Assembly (NCBI GenBank): GCA_025351345.1
Contig: JANXWB010000044.1
Span: forward strand, 30,149-94,148
Length of the DNA stretch: 64,000 nucleotides
Direction of reading: 5' to 3'
From: Synechococcales cyanobacterium GL140_1_metabat_312
GTDB lineage: Bacteria > Cyanobacteriota > Cyanobacteriia > Leptolyngbyales > Leptolyngbyaceae
In this document: piece after piece, positions 53,988 through 63,201 of the stretch
Position numbering within the stretch: the first letter of the stretch is position 1
Layout of the letters: each line of letters opens with the position of its first letter
Made by a program: the position numbers and the translations under genes
The notes under the pieces: generated by a model
Told to the model about the DNA's origin: nothing
What the model saw: the letters and a program-made list of their open reading frames with translations, nothing else
Database searches by the model: none

Positions 53988-54992
53988 GTGAATGTTCCCA
54001 GTCAAGTTATTACGTTGTTGTTTGGGATTGGGCTAACTCTGGTTAGCTTATGGTATGGCTATAACCATCATCTACTCCCGATCGCAGCGTCAAAAGAAGC
54101 AGTTCTGATTGATGAATTGTTTAATGTAATGATGGTAATTAGTACTGGAATTTTCGTTCTAGTACAGGGCGCCATTTTATTTGTGGCCTTTCGCTATCAA
54201 CGCGAAGAAGGCGATGAAACCGATGCAAAATATATTCATGGGAATATACCCCTCGAAATTGTCTGGACGGCGATTCCATCAGTCATTGTGCTGGCATTGT
54301 CACTCTATAGTTTTGATGTCTATGAGCAAATCGGTGGACTAAACCCGATGGACCATAGCTCTCATCAAGGTGTTCGTCAAGAGATTTCTAATAAAAAGCA
54401 GAAGATGCAATCTAATGGTGTTCAAGAAGCAGCTGTGATGAATGCTGAAATGCCGGGAATGGCAATGCCTCTGGCCGCTGACGACAGTGCTGTAACGATT
54501 AATGTGTCTGGTATGCAGTTTGCCTGGTTGTTTAATTACGTTGGGACAGAGGTTACGACTGGAGAGCTTCATTTGCCCGTTGGACGCGATATCATCCTGA
54601 ATCTTACGGCTATGGATGTGCTTCATGCATTCTGGGTTCCAGAGTTTCGGATTAAACAAGATGCTGTTCCTGGACGGACGATTCCAATTCGGATTAGTCC
54701 AACTGTTGAAGGTACATATCCGTTGATTTGTGCGGAACTGTGTGGCGCATACCACGGGGTCATGCGATCGCAGGTGATTGTGCAATCGGAGCGGGACTAT
54801 AATGCATGGCTCAGTGAGCAAGCAGTGGCGATGAAAGAACAAAACCAGGATGCGGATTCCAAAAATTCAGTCTCGACGGTGGCGCTTTATCCTGAGCTTT
54901 TGAGTGATACCGAATACCTAGCACCCTATGCCAAAAAACTAGGCGTGACGGTTGACCATTTGCAAGCAATTCAGGCCCAACAGCAGAGTTAG
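53988..54992 (+). CDS. ctaC: Cytochrome c oxidase subunit II
   Basis: A 334-residue subunit starting at GTG. Two N-terminal membrane helices (ITLLFGIGLTLVSLWYGY and VMMVISTGIFVLVQGAILF) precede a lumenal/periplasmic cupredoxin domain. The CuA ligands lie in DVLHAFWVPEF and in CAELCGAYHGVM, with Cys248, Cys252, His256 and Met259. Between helix 2 and the CuA domain is a ~45-residue insert rich in Met and His (MDHSSHQGV, MNAEMPGMAMP). It accepts electrons from cytochrome c6 or plastocyanin. It forms an operon with ctaD and ctaE. Confidence 0.96.
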   Translation: MNVPSQVITLLFGIGLTLVSLWYGYNHHLLPIAASKEAVLIDELFNVMMVISTGIFVLVQGAILFVAFRYQREEGDETDAKYIHGNIPLEIVWTAIPSVIVLALSLYSFDVYEQIGGLNPMDHSSHQGVRQEISNKKQKMQSNGVQEAAVMNAEMPGMAMPLAADDSAVTINVSGMQFAWLFNYVGTEVTTGELHLPVGRDIILNLTAMDVLHAFWVPEFRIKQDAVPGRTIPIRISPTVEGTYPLICAELCGAYHGVMRSQVIVQSERDYNAWLSEQAVAMKEQNQDADSKNSVSTVALYPELLSDTEYLAPYAKKLGVTVDHLQAIQAQQQS

Positions 54993-55047
54993 GAATTGAG
55001 AATGATTGAATGGGTTTGATTGTTTTTATTTTATTGATGGTTTTAGT

Positions 55048-56706
55048 ATGACAACCTTAACTCAAATTTCAAATGATACGACTCCTAGTGGGGGCGATCG
55101 GCCTAAGCCTGAATGGCGAAAATACTTTGGCTTTAGTCACGATCATAAGGTGATTGGGATTCAGTATCTGGTTACATCATTCTTCTTTTATTTGATCGGT
55201 GGTGGATTAGCGGCGGCGGTACGAACTGAACTGGCAACCCCAGCGTCGGATTTTGTTAGTCCTGAGTTGTATAACAGTTTGTTTACGCTGCATGGCACGG
55301 TGATGATCTTTTTATGGATTGTGCCTTCGACGGCGGGGTTTATTAATTATCTGGTGCCCTTGATGATCGGGGCGCGGGATATGGCCTTTCCTCGGTTGAA
55401 TGCAGTGGCCTTTTGGATGTTGCCGCCCTCTGGATTGCTGTTGATGAGTAGCTTTTTTGTAGGTCCAGCTTCGGCAGGTTGGACATCCTATCCACCATTG
55501 TCCACCATGGGTCCGGTGGCAGGGGAGTTGATTTGGATTCTGAGCGTGTTGCTGTTGGGAACATCGTCCATTTTGGGGGCAATTAACTTTATTGTTACCA
55601 TTTGGAAAATGCGCGTACCGCAGATGGGCTGGAATGATATGCCGCTGTTTTGTTGGGCATCACTGGCAACTGGGATTTTAGCGTTGGTTTCGACTCCGGT
55701 ATTAGCTGGGGCGCTGATTTTACTCTCCTTTGATTTGGTAGTGGGAACGTCCTTTTTTAATCCCACAGGCGGCGGCGATCCGATCGTTTACCAACATATG
55801 TTTTGGTTCTATTCTCATCCCGCCGTTTACATTATGATTCTGCCCGTGTTTGGGATGATTTCGGACATCATTCCAGTCCATTCACGCAAAGCAATTTTTG
55901 GCTACCGAGCGATCGCCTATTCCAGTATTGCCATTTGCTTTTTAGGCTTGATTGTCTGGGCGCACCATATGTTCACGAGCGGTACACCTCCTTGGCTGCG
56001 AATGTTCTTTATGTTTGCCACAATGGTGATTGCAGTTCCGACCGGGATTAAGGTTTTTAGCTGGGTTGCGACGATGTGGGGCGGCAAGATTCAGCTTAAT
56101 AGTGCCATGCTATTTGCCATGGGTTTTGTATCTATGTTTGTGATTGGTGGGATTAGCGGGGTAATGTTGGCGGCGGTTCCGTTTGATATTCATGTGCATG
56201 ATACCTATTTTGTTGTGGCCCATTTTCACTATGTGTTGTTTGGTGGCAGTGTATTTGGGCTATATTCCGGAATGTATCATTGGTTCCCTAAAATTACGGG
56301 CCGAATGTTGAATGAGAAGCTCGGTAAAATTCACTTTGCGTTGAACTTCATTGGGTTTAATTTGACGTTCTTGCCAATGCATAAGCTGGGCTTGGATGGA
56401 ATGAATCGTCGGATTGCTGAATATGATCCGAAGTACGCGACGATTAACATGATTTGTTCGATCGGAACCTTATTACTTGCCGTTTCTACTGTTCCATTTT
56501 TAATCAATGCCGTTCGTAGTTGGTTCTGGGGCGATCGTGCGCCAGCGAATCCTTGGAATGGATTGACCTTAGAGTGGACCGTGAGTTCTCCGCCACCTGT
56601 AGAAAATTTCGCTGTTGACCCAATTCCGGCCTGTCATCCTTATGCCTATGGTAAACGTCCAGCCTCAATGGTAACCTCGCCTCCGCCCACCCCCATTAGT
56701 ACCTAA
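55048..56706 (+). CDS. ctaD: Cytochrome c oxidase subunit I
   Basis: The 552-residue catalytic subunit from ATG 55048 (MTTLTQISNDTTPSGG); an open frame begins at 55006 but lacks support. It has twelve membrane helices. Metal-site motifs are LHGTVMIFLWIVPSTAGF for the low-spin heme His, FWFYSHPAVYIMILPVFG with the CuB His and cross-linked Tyr, VWAHHMFTSG with the paired CuB His, and DTYFVVAHFHYVLFGG with the heme a3 and heme a His. It reduces O2 to water while pumping protons. Confidence 0.97.
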   Translation: MTTLTQISNDTTPSGGDRPKPEWRKYFGFSHDHKVIGIQYLVTSFFFYLIGGGLAAAVRTELATPASDFVSPELYNSLFTLHGTVMIFLWIVPSTAGFINYLVPLMIGARDMAFPRLNAVAFWMLPPSGLLLMSSFFVGPASAGWTSYPPLSTMGPVAGELIWILSVLLLGTSSILGAINFIVTIWKMRVPQMGWNDMPLFCWASLATGILALVSTPVLAGALILLSFDLVVGTSFFNPTGGGDPIVYQHMFWFYSHPAVYIMILPVFGMISDIIPVHSRKAIFGYRAIAYSSIAICFLGLIVWAHHMFTSGTPPWLRMFFMFATMVIAVPTGIKVFSWVATMWGGKIQLNSAMLFAMGFVSMFVIGGISGVMLAAVPFDIHVHDTYFVVAHFHYVLFGGSVFGLYSGMYHWFPKITGRMLNEKLGKIHFALNFIGFNLTFLPMHKLGLDGMNRRIAEYDPKYATINMICSIGTLLLAVSTVPFLINAVRSWFWGDRAPANPWNGLTLEWTVSSPPPVENFAVDPIPACHPYAYGKRPASMVTSPPPTPIST

Positions 56707-56742
56707 GAAATACCGTAAATACTCATCCCTTAACTATCAGTT

Positions 56743-57342
56743 ATGACCACTACAACCTCGACACATCTGACAACCGAAACCATCACAGAACACCATCATC
56801 CTCATCCCGATCATCGGATTTTGGGATTGTATATGTTTCTGATTGCAGAAGGTATGATTTTTGTTGGTCTTTTTGTGGCCTATTTCACCTTCCGAGCCGT
56901 GGCTCCAGGAATGCAAGGAGAATTGCCAAAGCTAGAACTCATGCTACCGGGAATCAATACGATTATTTTGGTAAGCAGTAGTTTTGTCATGAATCGCGGT
57001 CAATTAGCGATTAAAAAGAATGACACTAAGGGTTTGCAGTTTTGGTTTGGACTCACTGCATTAATGGGTGCTACATTTTTGGCGGGACAACTGTATGAAT
57101 ACTTCCATTTGGAATTTGGATTAAAATCTAGCTTGTTCGCCAGTACCTTCTATGTTCTGACTGGGTTTCATGGATTACATGTGTGCTTTGGGTTAATTCT
57201 AACTTTGGCAGTGTTGTGGCGATCGCGATCGGCGGATCATTACAATGAACATTCGCATTTTGGAGTAGAGGCGGCTGAAATTTATTGGCACTTTGTTGAT
57301 GTGATTTGGATTGTGCTGTTTATTTTGCTCTATCTCTTCTAG
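56743..57342 (+). CDS. ctaE: Cytochrome c oxidase subunit III
   Basis: A 199-residue, five-helix subunit: RILGLYMFLIAEGMIFVGLF, LELMLPGINTIILVSSSFVM, FYVLTGFHGLHVCFGLILTL and VEAAEIYWHFVDVIWIVLFI. The conserved Glu of EGM and the GFHGLHV motif are kept. The N-terminal HHHPHPDH stretch is His-rich. It ends the ctaCDE operon, 36 bp after ctaD, and is followed by a strong terminator. Confidence 0.96.
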   Translation: MTTTTSTHLTTETITEHHHPHPDHRILGLYMFLIAEGMIFVGLFVAYFTFRAVAPGMQGELPKLELMLPGINTIILVSSSFVMNRGQLAIKKNDTKGLQFWFGLTALMGATFLAGQLYEYFHLEFGLKSSLFASTFYVLTGFHGLHVCFGLILTLAVLWRSRSADHYNEHSHFGVEAAEIYWHFVDVIWIVLFILLYLF

Positions 57343-57365
57343 AAGCGCAGAATAACTGAATTCAC

Positions 57366-57395
57366 AAAACCTCCTACTCATACAGGAGGTTTTTA
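57366..57395 (+). terminator. Intrinsic terminator of the ctaCDE operon
   Basis: AAAACCTCCT-ACTCATAC-AGGAGGTTTT is a perfect 10-bp stem with an 8-nt loop, followed by a T. It starts 24 bases after the ctaE stop. Confidence 0.9.
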
Positions 57396-57547
57396 TGTAA
57401 AAAATCGTACTGAATTCTAGGCTGCTTTTTGTCGCTGTGGTAGAGTATCGATGAACTTCAGGGGTTATCAATTGATGCCTCTTGAGTCTTATTGATTGTC
57501 GATGTTAATGTCGATTACCTACTATAATTGCCGCGCAGAAAATCTCT

Positions 57548-59398
57548 ATGAATTTACCCTTTGTCCTAGATCTACTAATAAGTATTGTCTTTATTTATCT
57601 GATTTTGAGTCTGCTCGCCTCAGAGATTCAAGAATTGGTTACAACGCTATTACAATGGCGCGCTCGACATTTAAAAGATGCTATTGAAAGCCTAATTTCT
57701 GGGGGCGATCGGACCCAAGACTCTCGTAAAGTAAATGCACTAATTGATAGTATTTATAATGATCCACTAATTAAAAATATCAATCAAGAAGCCCATGGAT
57801 TAATCTCCACAGGTTTTCGATCGATTACCCGAATCTTGATTCCAGGCAATCGTAAAGGAGGCTTTGGTTTAAATCAATCTAGTGGACCATCTTATATTGA
57901 ACCGGATACATTCTCGACCGTCATTGTCGATCGGTTAGGTGTGAGTCATCTGACGGATAAATTAATAGAAATTCGACTGGAAAAATTTATAACCCGAATT
58001 CTTGGAAATGTCACAATTGCCGGTAATCGGATTGAAGCAGTACCGAATTGTGAGGAATCCACCAGCATTTGGGGCCGAGGAATGGCGCTGGGAATTGAAT
58101 TAGGTGATGACGATCGATACTACCATTTAGTGGAAAGTTTCGCTGACGTTCAAAAAGATTACTCTACTAGATCTGCCAAACTTAGCACTTGCATTGAACG
58201 CCTAGGAGAATCTTTTGATCAATTCATTGCAGCCTACCAAAGCGATATCCAAGGCGAGGGGAAGAATCTTTCTCTCAGCAGCTTTGTCCGACGCATTACA
58301 AATGACAAATTGAGTCTATTTGGGCCGAACAATGAGCGTGCTTGGATTACCGGAGGATTGCAACCCACTGTTTCAGACATTGCGGCAGTAGTAGATAAAA
58401 GTAGCACATTGTACCGCGAAGTTAAGGCACGCTATAGTAACATTATGACCTCTGGACAAGAACTCCAAGCCCGTGTCCTCACCAGCAAAACTAGTTACCT
58501 TCAGCAATGCTCTGGACTAACGGCGGATTCAATAAGTAGCTATCAGCCGACTGAAGAGGACGAACAAAATTGTTTAGGTTCGGCCCTAGGTGAATTGACT
58601 CCTGAAGAATTCCGAATTTACCAAGATTATCAAACTTACGAACAGATCGATCGTGCTCTAGATCATTTGCCGAAGTCATTTAAAGACAGTCTGGGAATTT
58701 TGGCTCGCCGTGCCCAAACCCGAACTAGCGAGGCAGGAAACGCTGTCGATGACTTTAGAACTGAGGTGGCGACCTGGTTTGACCGATCGATGGGACGCGC
58801 CTCTGGGGTTTATAAACGAAATGCAAAAGGGGTTGCATTAGTTATTGGACTATTGATTGCAATGTTTACAAACTCTGATACCTTTCATATGTTTAATCGG
58901 GTTGCGAGTGATGATAGTTTGCGGAGAGTGATTACCGATCGGGCTAGTCAAGTTGTTTCAAAAACAGAACCAGCAACGGCGGGAAATAATATAACTAGTC
59001 GTGATTTAAGTGACCTAAAAAATCAAACTCAAGAAGTCCTAGATGACATTCCACTTCCAATCACCTGGAATCCACGCAATCTCAGCCAACAGCTTAATTG
59101 TCCTTATAATCCAACGTTTAACAATCTGAAAAATGGTGAGGAGAAAATCTATAGCTTATTAACTCGCGCTCAATGGAACGATTTATATCAAGCTTGTGTT
59201 GGCAGGACCAGTACGAATGACATGTCTGTCCCATCGCAGGTGCTTGAAATGATTGGGGCGAAACCGATGGGCTTTTTACGAATGTTCGCGGGATGGTTAG
59301 TTAGTGGCGTCGCGATCGCAATGGGTGCGCCATTTTGGTTTGATTTACTTGGGAAAATTGTGAATGTCCGAAACGCTGGAGAAAAACCGAAGAGCTAG
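57548..59398 (+). CDS. Large membrane protein of unknown function
   Basis: A 616-residue protein with an N-terminal membrane helix (FVLDLLISIVFIYLILSLLA), a ~400-residue soluble part, a second helix (GVALVIGLLIAMFTN, ~residue 430) and a third near the C-terminus (GWLVSGVAIAMGAPFWFDLL). The ending GAPFWFDLLGKIVNVRNAG is a block I associate with a widespread bacterial unknown family. Cys residues (SCIERL-like CIERL, LQQCSG, ENC) lie in the soluble part. The protein contains coiled-coil-like segments. No neighbour explains it, and no function is claimed. Confidence 0.8.
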   Translation: MNLPFVLDLLISIVFIYLILSLLASEIQELVTTLLQWRARHLKDAIESLISGGDRTQDSRKVNALIDSIYNDPLIKNINQEAHGLISTGFRSITRILIPGNRKGGFGLNQSSGPSYIEPDTFSTVIVDRLGVSHLTDKLIEIRLEKFITRILGNVTIAGNRIEAVPNCEESTSIWGRGMALGIELGDDDRYYHLVESFADVQKDYSTRSAKLSTCIERLGESFDQFIAAYQSDIQGEGKNLSLSSFVRRITNDKLSLFGPNNERAWITGGLQPTVSDIAAVVDKSSTLYREVKARYSNIMTSGQELQARVLTSKTSYLQQCSGLTADSISSYQPTEEDEQNCLGSALGELTPEEFRIYQDYQTYEQIDRALDHLPKSFKDSLGILARRAQTRTSEAGNAVDDFRTEVATWFDRSMGRASGVYKRNAKGVALVIGLLIAMFTNSDTFHMFNRVASDDSLRRVITDRASQVVSKTEPATAGNNITSRDLSDLKNQTQEVLDDIPLPITWNPRNLSQQLNCPYNPTFNNLKNGEEKIYSLLTRAQWNDLYQACVGRTSTNDMSVPSQVLEMIGAKPMGFLRMFAGWLVSGVAIAMGAPFWFDLLGKIVNVRNAGEKPKS

Positions 59399-59494
59399 GT
59401 AATTTCTGAGATTAAAAGATATCTTTTTGGGGATTGAGCCTCTTATATTTCCTAAGGGGCTTGATGGATTTCGTAGACCCGATCGTATTCTCTT

Positions 59495-60205
59495 CTAAGG
59501 TGGCTCAAATGATGACGGTAGAGTAGCGAGTTGCCATTTTTCATACAGATCAGGACGACGATCGCGAGTTCTATCAATTTGTTGCTGTCGTCGCCATGTC
59601 GCGATCGCTGCATGATTTCCCGATCGTAATACCTCTGGTACTTCCAAACCTTGATAATCAGCAGGTCGTGTATAGTGTGGAAAATCTAAAAGACCATCTT
59701 CAAAACTATCGCATTGATGAGATTCTTCTTTGCCAATAGTCCCCGGCATCAATCTCACTGTGCCATTAATCAACGCCAAAGCCGGAATCTCACCGCCCGT
59801 CAGGACAAAATCACCCAACGATATTTCCCGAGTCACCACCGTCATCACCCGTTCATCTACCCCTTCGTAATTACCACAGAGCAATATAAGTTGGTCATAA
59901 GCTAACAAGGTCTTAAACAACGCCTGATCCATCGGCACCCCTTGAGGCGTGAAATAAATAACTTCTCGTGTGGGACATTGCGGTAAGGACTCGATCGCTG
60001 CAAAAATTGGCTCCACTTTCATCACCATTCCCGCCCCGCCCCCATAGGGAATATCATCGACCTTACGATGTTTGTCTAAGGCAAAGTCTCGGGGATTGGT
60101 AAAGTGGACAGTGGCGATCTCATTAGCAATAGCTTTGCCAATAAGTCCGGAACTTAAGGGCGAGTCAAAAAACTCAGGAAACAACGTAACTACATCAAAC
60201 CGCAT
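59495..60205 (-). CDS. trmD: tRNA (guanine-N1-)-methyltransferase
   Basis: A 236-residue SPOUT enzyme that methylates G37 of tRNAs. It starts MRFDVVTLFPEFFDSPLSSG and has DIPYGGGAGMVMK, the knot motifs LILLCGNYEGVDERV and ISLGDFVLTGGEIPAL, and the C-terminal RSGNHAAIATWRRQQ. Length is normal. rpsP, rimM and rplS, common trmD partners in other bacteria, are not adjacent. Confidence 0.97.
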   Translation of the reverse strand: MRFDVVTLFPEFFDSPLSSGLIGKAIANEIATVHFTNPRDFALDKHRKVDDIPYGGGAGMVMKVEPIFAAIESLPQCPTREVIYFTPQGVPMDQALFKTLLAYDQLILLCGNYEGVDERVMTVVTREISLGDFVLTGGEIPALALINGTVRLMPGTIGKEESHQCDSFEDGLLDFPHYTRPADYQGLEVPEVLRSGNHAAIATWRRQQQIDRTRDRRPDLYEKWQLATLPSSFEPP

Positions 60206-60291
60206 AGGGTTTCCTATTAAACATTAGAAAATTAAATATAGGGAGAACTGAATCCTGCTGGTCTCTATTCTCGCTGTAAGGTCTGGGTTTG

Positions 60292-60456
60292 CTACAGATC
60301 TTCCGTCTTATCATCATCCTTTGTGGTCATACCCTCTTTGAACCCTTTCAATGTTTTGCCAAAGCTGCCGCCAAGTTCTGGAAGTTTTTTAGGCCCAAAA
60401 ATGACAACAGCAATCAGCAATACAATAGCGACTTCAGGCCAACCTAAATTAAACAT
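60292..60456 (-). CDS. tatA: Twin-arginine translocase TatA/E-type subunit (54 aa)
   Basis: A 54-residue protein: MFNLGWPEVAIVLLIAVVIF, then GPKKLPELGGSFGKTLKGFK, then EGMTTKDDDKTEDL. One short N-terminal membrane helix, the FGPKKLPELG hinge and an amphipathic helix are the hallmarks of TatA/TatE, which line the pore for folded-protein export across thylakoid and plasma membranes. It is below the usual size cut-off for automatic ORF calling. It lies between trmD and the DUF1400 hydrolase on the same strand. Confidence 0.95.
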   Translation of the reverse strand: MFNLGWPEVAIVLLIAVVIFGPKKLPELGGSFGKTLKGFKEGMTTKDDDKTEDL

Positions 60457-60513
60457 AGCGACTAAACTCCTAGTTTGAATGAATACATTCTAATTAATTA
60501 TCTCATATCTAAA

Positions 60514-62283
60514 TTATTTTGCGGGGATTACTGGAGTGGCTGCTGGTGCTGGAATGACGGTTGGCGTTTCAGGAACGGGTGGAATTGTTGGTGCCTTGGG
60601 GTCAAAATCATTCACCAAACTAATGGGATTCGTCGGGTCGGAGATTGATTTGACATAGCTTGAGGTTAAGAATGATCGGAAATTAGCGCTTTGGTCCGTG
60701 AGATAGGTTCGGAAAAAAGCCAAACTCAAGGCATTCATATAGCGCCGTGCTTGGGCTGGATTTGGACCAATCACACCGTCAGGAACACTAACAGAACCGG
60801 GGCTGCTGCTGGCATCTTCTAAGGTTGAAAAGTGGCTTCCGTCCGGCATCATCACTAAGTATCGATCGGACATTTTCAACTGTGTAAAGGGCAAAATTTG
60901 TTCCGGTAATGAGAGCGCTACCGTATCTGATCCGCTCGATACAATCATGGTAGGAATTTTGATTTGGCCGAGACTAGCGGGACCAAATACAAGACTAGTC
61001 AAGGGATTAATAGCGATTACCGCTGCAATTCGAGGGTCAGCTAGGGGATAGTTTTGATTGAAGAGTTGGGTGGCTCTGCATTGAAGGGCCAAGGAGACAT
61101 TAAATGTGGTGAGTAATGTCGATTCGGTACAATTTTCATTTAAACTCTGAAAATTTAGGGGCGCTCCGGCGAGGGCGAGGACCGTATAGCCACCAAACGA
61201 TTGGCCCAGTATTCCGACCTTTTGAAAGTTGACGAATTTTAATCGAGAATCAGTGCGACTTAGATTGCTGAAATAGTCCAACAAATATTTTATATCTAAA
61301 GGCCGATCGATAAATTCTGTCGGTTCAGCAACTTCGTTAGTTAAGCCCCGTATTAGTGCCTGAATTTGATTGGCATTGCTCCCAGGATGCTCGGGGACAA
61401 AGACGGCAAATCCATGACTTGCTAAATGAGTGGCTAAATATTTAAACGTCGTCCGATCGCTGCCAACCCCATGGGAAATGACAATCGCGGGCGTATTGCG
61501 AGTAATGCGAGGCAAATAGACATCCACCGGAAACGATCGGGACTGTTTATTACCAGTAATTTGAACGCGGATATTATCTGTGAGAGTGACCGTAAAACGA
61601 TCTGTAGCAATCTGTCCTGGAGTGGTTAGGTCAATTGTTTTCTGGAGGGGCATTGCGGCGGCGTTCCGATCGGCTAGGGCCACAATTTTACTGATAGATT
61701 GTTGGGTTTCAGAGACTAGACGTTGTAATTCTCCGGCCACCTGAAGCGTTTTTTGTAAATCTATCCGAATTCCGCGTGTGGGAAATTTCCGAATAATGCT
61801 CAGCGGGGTAAACCCTTCGGTCGAATCTGCGGCGGCTAAAATTAACGCGGCCCGAATTCCTATAGCTCCATCGGTTCGGGCTTCAGATTGAATTACTTGC
61901 CCAAGGCGTTTTAGTAATAGCTCACCTTGAGGACTATATAAAAATTGAGAAATTGCAACGGGACTCACATCAGCTTTTGTTTGTAACGCCGATCGTAATT
62001 GTTTTCGTTGGTCTGGGCGGACGTAGCTGGTGTAGACATAGAGATCATCGTCAACTTCTCCCGTTTTAGCAAAGTTCTCCAAGGCATCAATGCTGATGGA
62101 GCGCTCTAGTAAACCGTAGGTCACATAAATACGATCGGCAGCTTGAGCCACAGGTGCTGTAGTGGTTAGGGCCGTAGTAGCGGCGATCGTGGTGAGGGCC
62201 AACTGTGGTAAAAGCCGTGGTAAAAGCCGTGATAAAAACTGTGGCAAAAGCCGTGGTAAAAACTGAGAGAAAGACGACGGCAT
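60514..62283 (-). CDS. Exported DUF1400 alpha/beta hydrolase
   Basis: A 589-residue exported protein. A repeat-rich signal region (see 62201-62265) ends near PVAQA. A DUF1400 domain (residues ~50-175: LLERSISIDALENFAKTGEV, PVAISQFLYSPQGELLLKRL) is followed by an alpha/beta hydrolase domain: VISHGVGSDRTTFKYLATHL, then the nucleophile elbow VGILGQSFGGYTVLALAG, and a late DGSHFSTLED supplying the His. DUF1400 plus dienelactone-like hydrolase is a cyanobacterial arrangement; the substrate is unknown. A Pro-rich tail ends the protein. Confidence 0.88.
   Translation of the reverse strand: MPSSFSQFLPRLLPQFLSRLLPRLLPQLALTTIAATTALTTTAPVAQAADRIYVTYGLLERSISIDALENFAKTGEVDDDLYVYTSYVRPDQRKQLRSALQTKADVSPVAISQFLYSPQGELLLKRLGQVIQSEARTDGAIGIRAALILAAADSTEGFTPLSIIRKFPTRGIRIDLQKTLQVAGELQRLVSETQQSISKIVALADRNAAAMPLQKTIDLTTPGQIATDRFTVTLTDNIRVQITGNKQSRSFPVDVYLPRITRNTPAIVISHGVGSDRTTFKYLATHLASHGFAVFVPEHPGSNANQIQALIRGLTNEVAEPTEFIDRPLDIKYLLDYFSNLSRTDSRLKFVNFQKVGILGQSFGGYTVLALAGAPLNFQSLNENCTESTLLTTFNVSLALQCRATQLFNQNYPLADPRIAAVIAINPLTSLVFGPASLGQIKIPTMIVSSGSDTVALSLPEQILPFTQLKMSDRYLVMMPDGSHFSTLEDASSSPGSVSVPDGVIGPNPAQARRYMNALSLAFFRTYLTDQSANFRSFLTSSYVKSISDPTNPISLVNDFDPKAPTIPPVPETPTVIPAPAATPVIPAK
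62201..62265 (-). repeat. Tandem 12-bp coding repeats in the signal region of the DUF1400 hydrolase
   Basis: About five copies of AAGCCGTGGTAA, with single-base changes, run head to tail. Read on the minus strand they encode four-residue units LLPR/LLPQ/FLSR/FLPR before the hydrophobic core of the signal peptide. Copy number could change by slippage without altering the frame. Confidence 0.85.
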
Positions 62284-62391
62284 GGCACTATGTAAAAAAG
62301 TACTGTCTCACTAAAGATAACACCGAGGCTTTGGGATGGTTCGATTAAGTGGGAAGATAGAGACGAATTTCTAGTGTCAATAGTGATTGCC

Positions 62392-63165
62392 ATGCGCCCG
62401 ATGCTTCAGTTGTTTTGTGATAAATCGTTGCTCTGTTTGACGATCGGATTAGTCCTCACCCTTAACATTCGTCCGCTTCCAGCCTTGGCTCAGACGGCGC
62501 CTAGTAGTGAGCCTAAGGTAGATGCTCAATTTGAACAACAGGTCTTAGAAGTCCTCAAGCGTAATCCTGAAGTTATTTTAGAAAGCCTTCAACGCTACCA
62601 ACGCAATCAGCAGCTTAAGGCCCAAAAGGCACAGCAAGACATTCTGACCGCATTAAACACCGATCGTAAACGTGCTATTGGACAATCGCCTACTGATGGA
62701 AAAGGTAAGGTTCTTGTCATTGAATTTTCGGATTTCCAATGTCCCTTCTGTGCCAAAGCGCGCACTGAATTGAATGCGTTAGTGAAGAAATATCCCGATC
62801 GGGTGACATTGGTTTATAAGCATTTTCCATTGACTCAAATTCATAATGAAGCCATGAATGCCGCGCTTGCATCTTGGGCCGCACAACAACAAGGAAAATT
62901 CTGGCAATATCATAATGCATTGTTCGATCAACAAAAAACATTGAATGCCAATAGCTATACCAGCATTGCTACGACCTTAGGATTAAATTTAGCTAGATTC
63001 GATCGCGATCGTCAAAGTCCTCAAGCTAAAGCTGCGGTAGAAGCGGATCAACAACTCGGGGCATCCCTAGGAATTGATGGCACTCCGGCAATTATTATCA
63101 ATGGAGAACTTCTATCGGGAGCTGTTCCACTAGCAGAATTAGAGAAGCTATTGCCATCTAAATAA
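62392..63165 (+). CDS. Exported DsbA-like thioredoxin-fold protein
   Basis: A 257-residue protein from ATG 62392; a GTG at 62374 is an alternative. A signal peptide (LCLTIGLVLTLNIRPLPALA) precedes a Gln-rich helical linker. A DsbA/DsbG-like domain follows, with active site Cys117-Pro-Phe-Cys120 in FSDFQCPFCAKA and the cis-Pro loop IDGTPAIIINGE. CPFC with a helical insert (ALASWAAQQQGKFWQYHNAL) marks periplasmic disulfide oxidoreductases. The PPC-domain gene follows 36 bp downstream. Confidence 0.92.
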   Translation: MRPMLQLFCDKSLLCLTIGLVLTLNIRPLPALAQTAPSSEPKVDAQFEQQVLEVLKRNPEVILESLQRYQRNQQLKAQKAQQDILTALNTDRKRAIGQSPTDGKGKVLVIEFSDFQCPFCAKARTELNALVKKYPDRVTLVYKHFPLTQIHNEAMNAALASWAAQQQGKFWQYHNALFDQQKTLNANSYTSIATTLGLNLARFDRDRQSPQAKAAVEADQQLGASLGIDGTPAIIINGELLSGAVPLAELEKLLPSK

Positions 63166-63201
63166 TTATCCAACTAGTTGCCTAAATATCCACGTTTCAT
63201 A

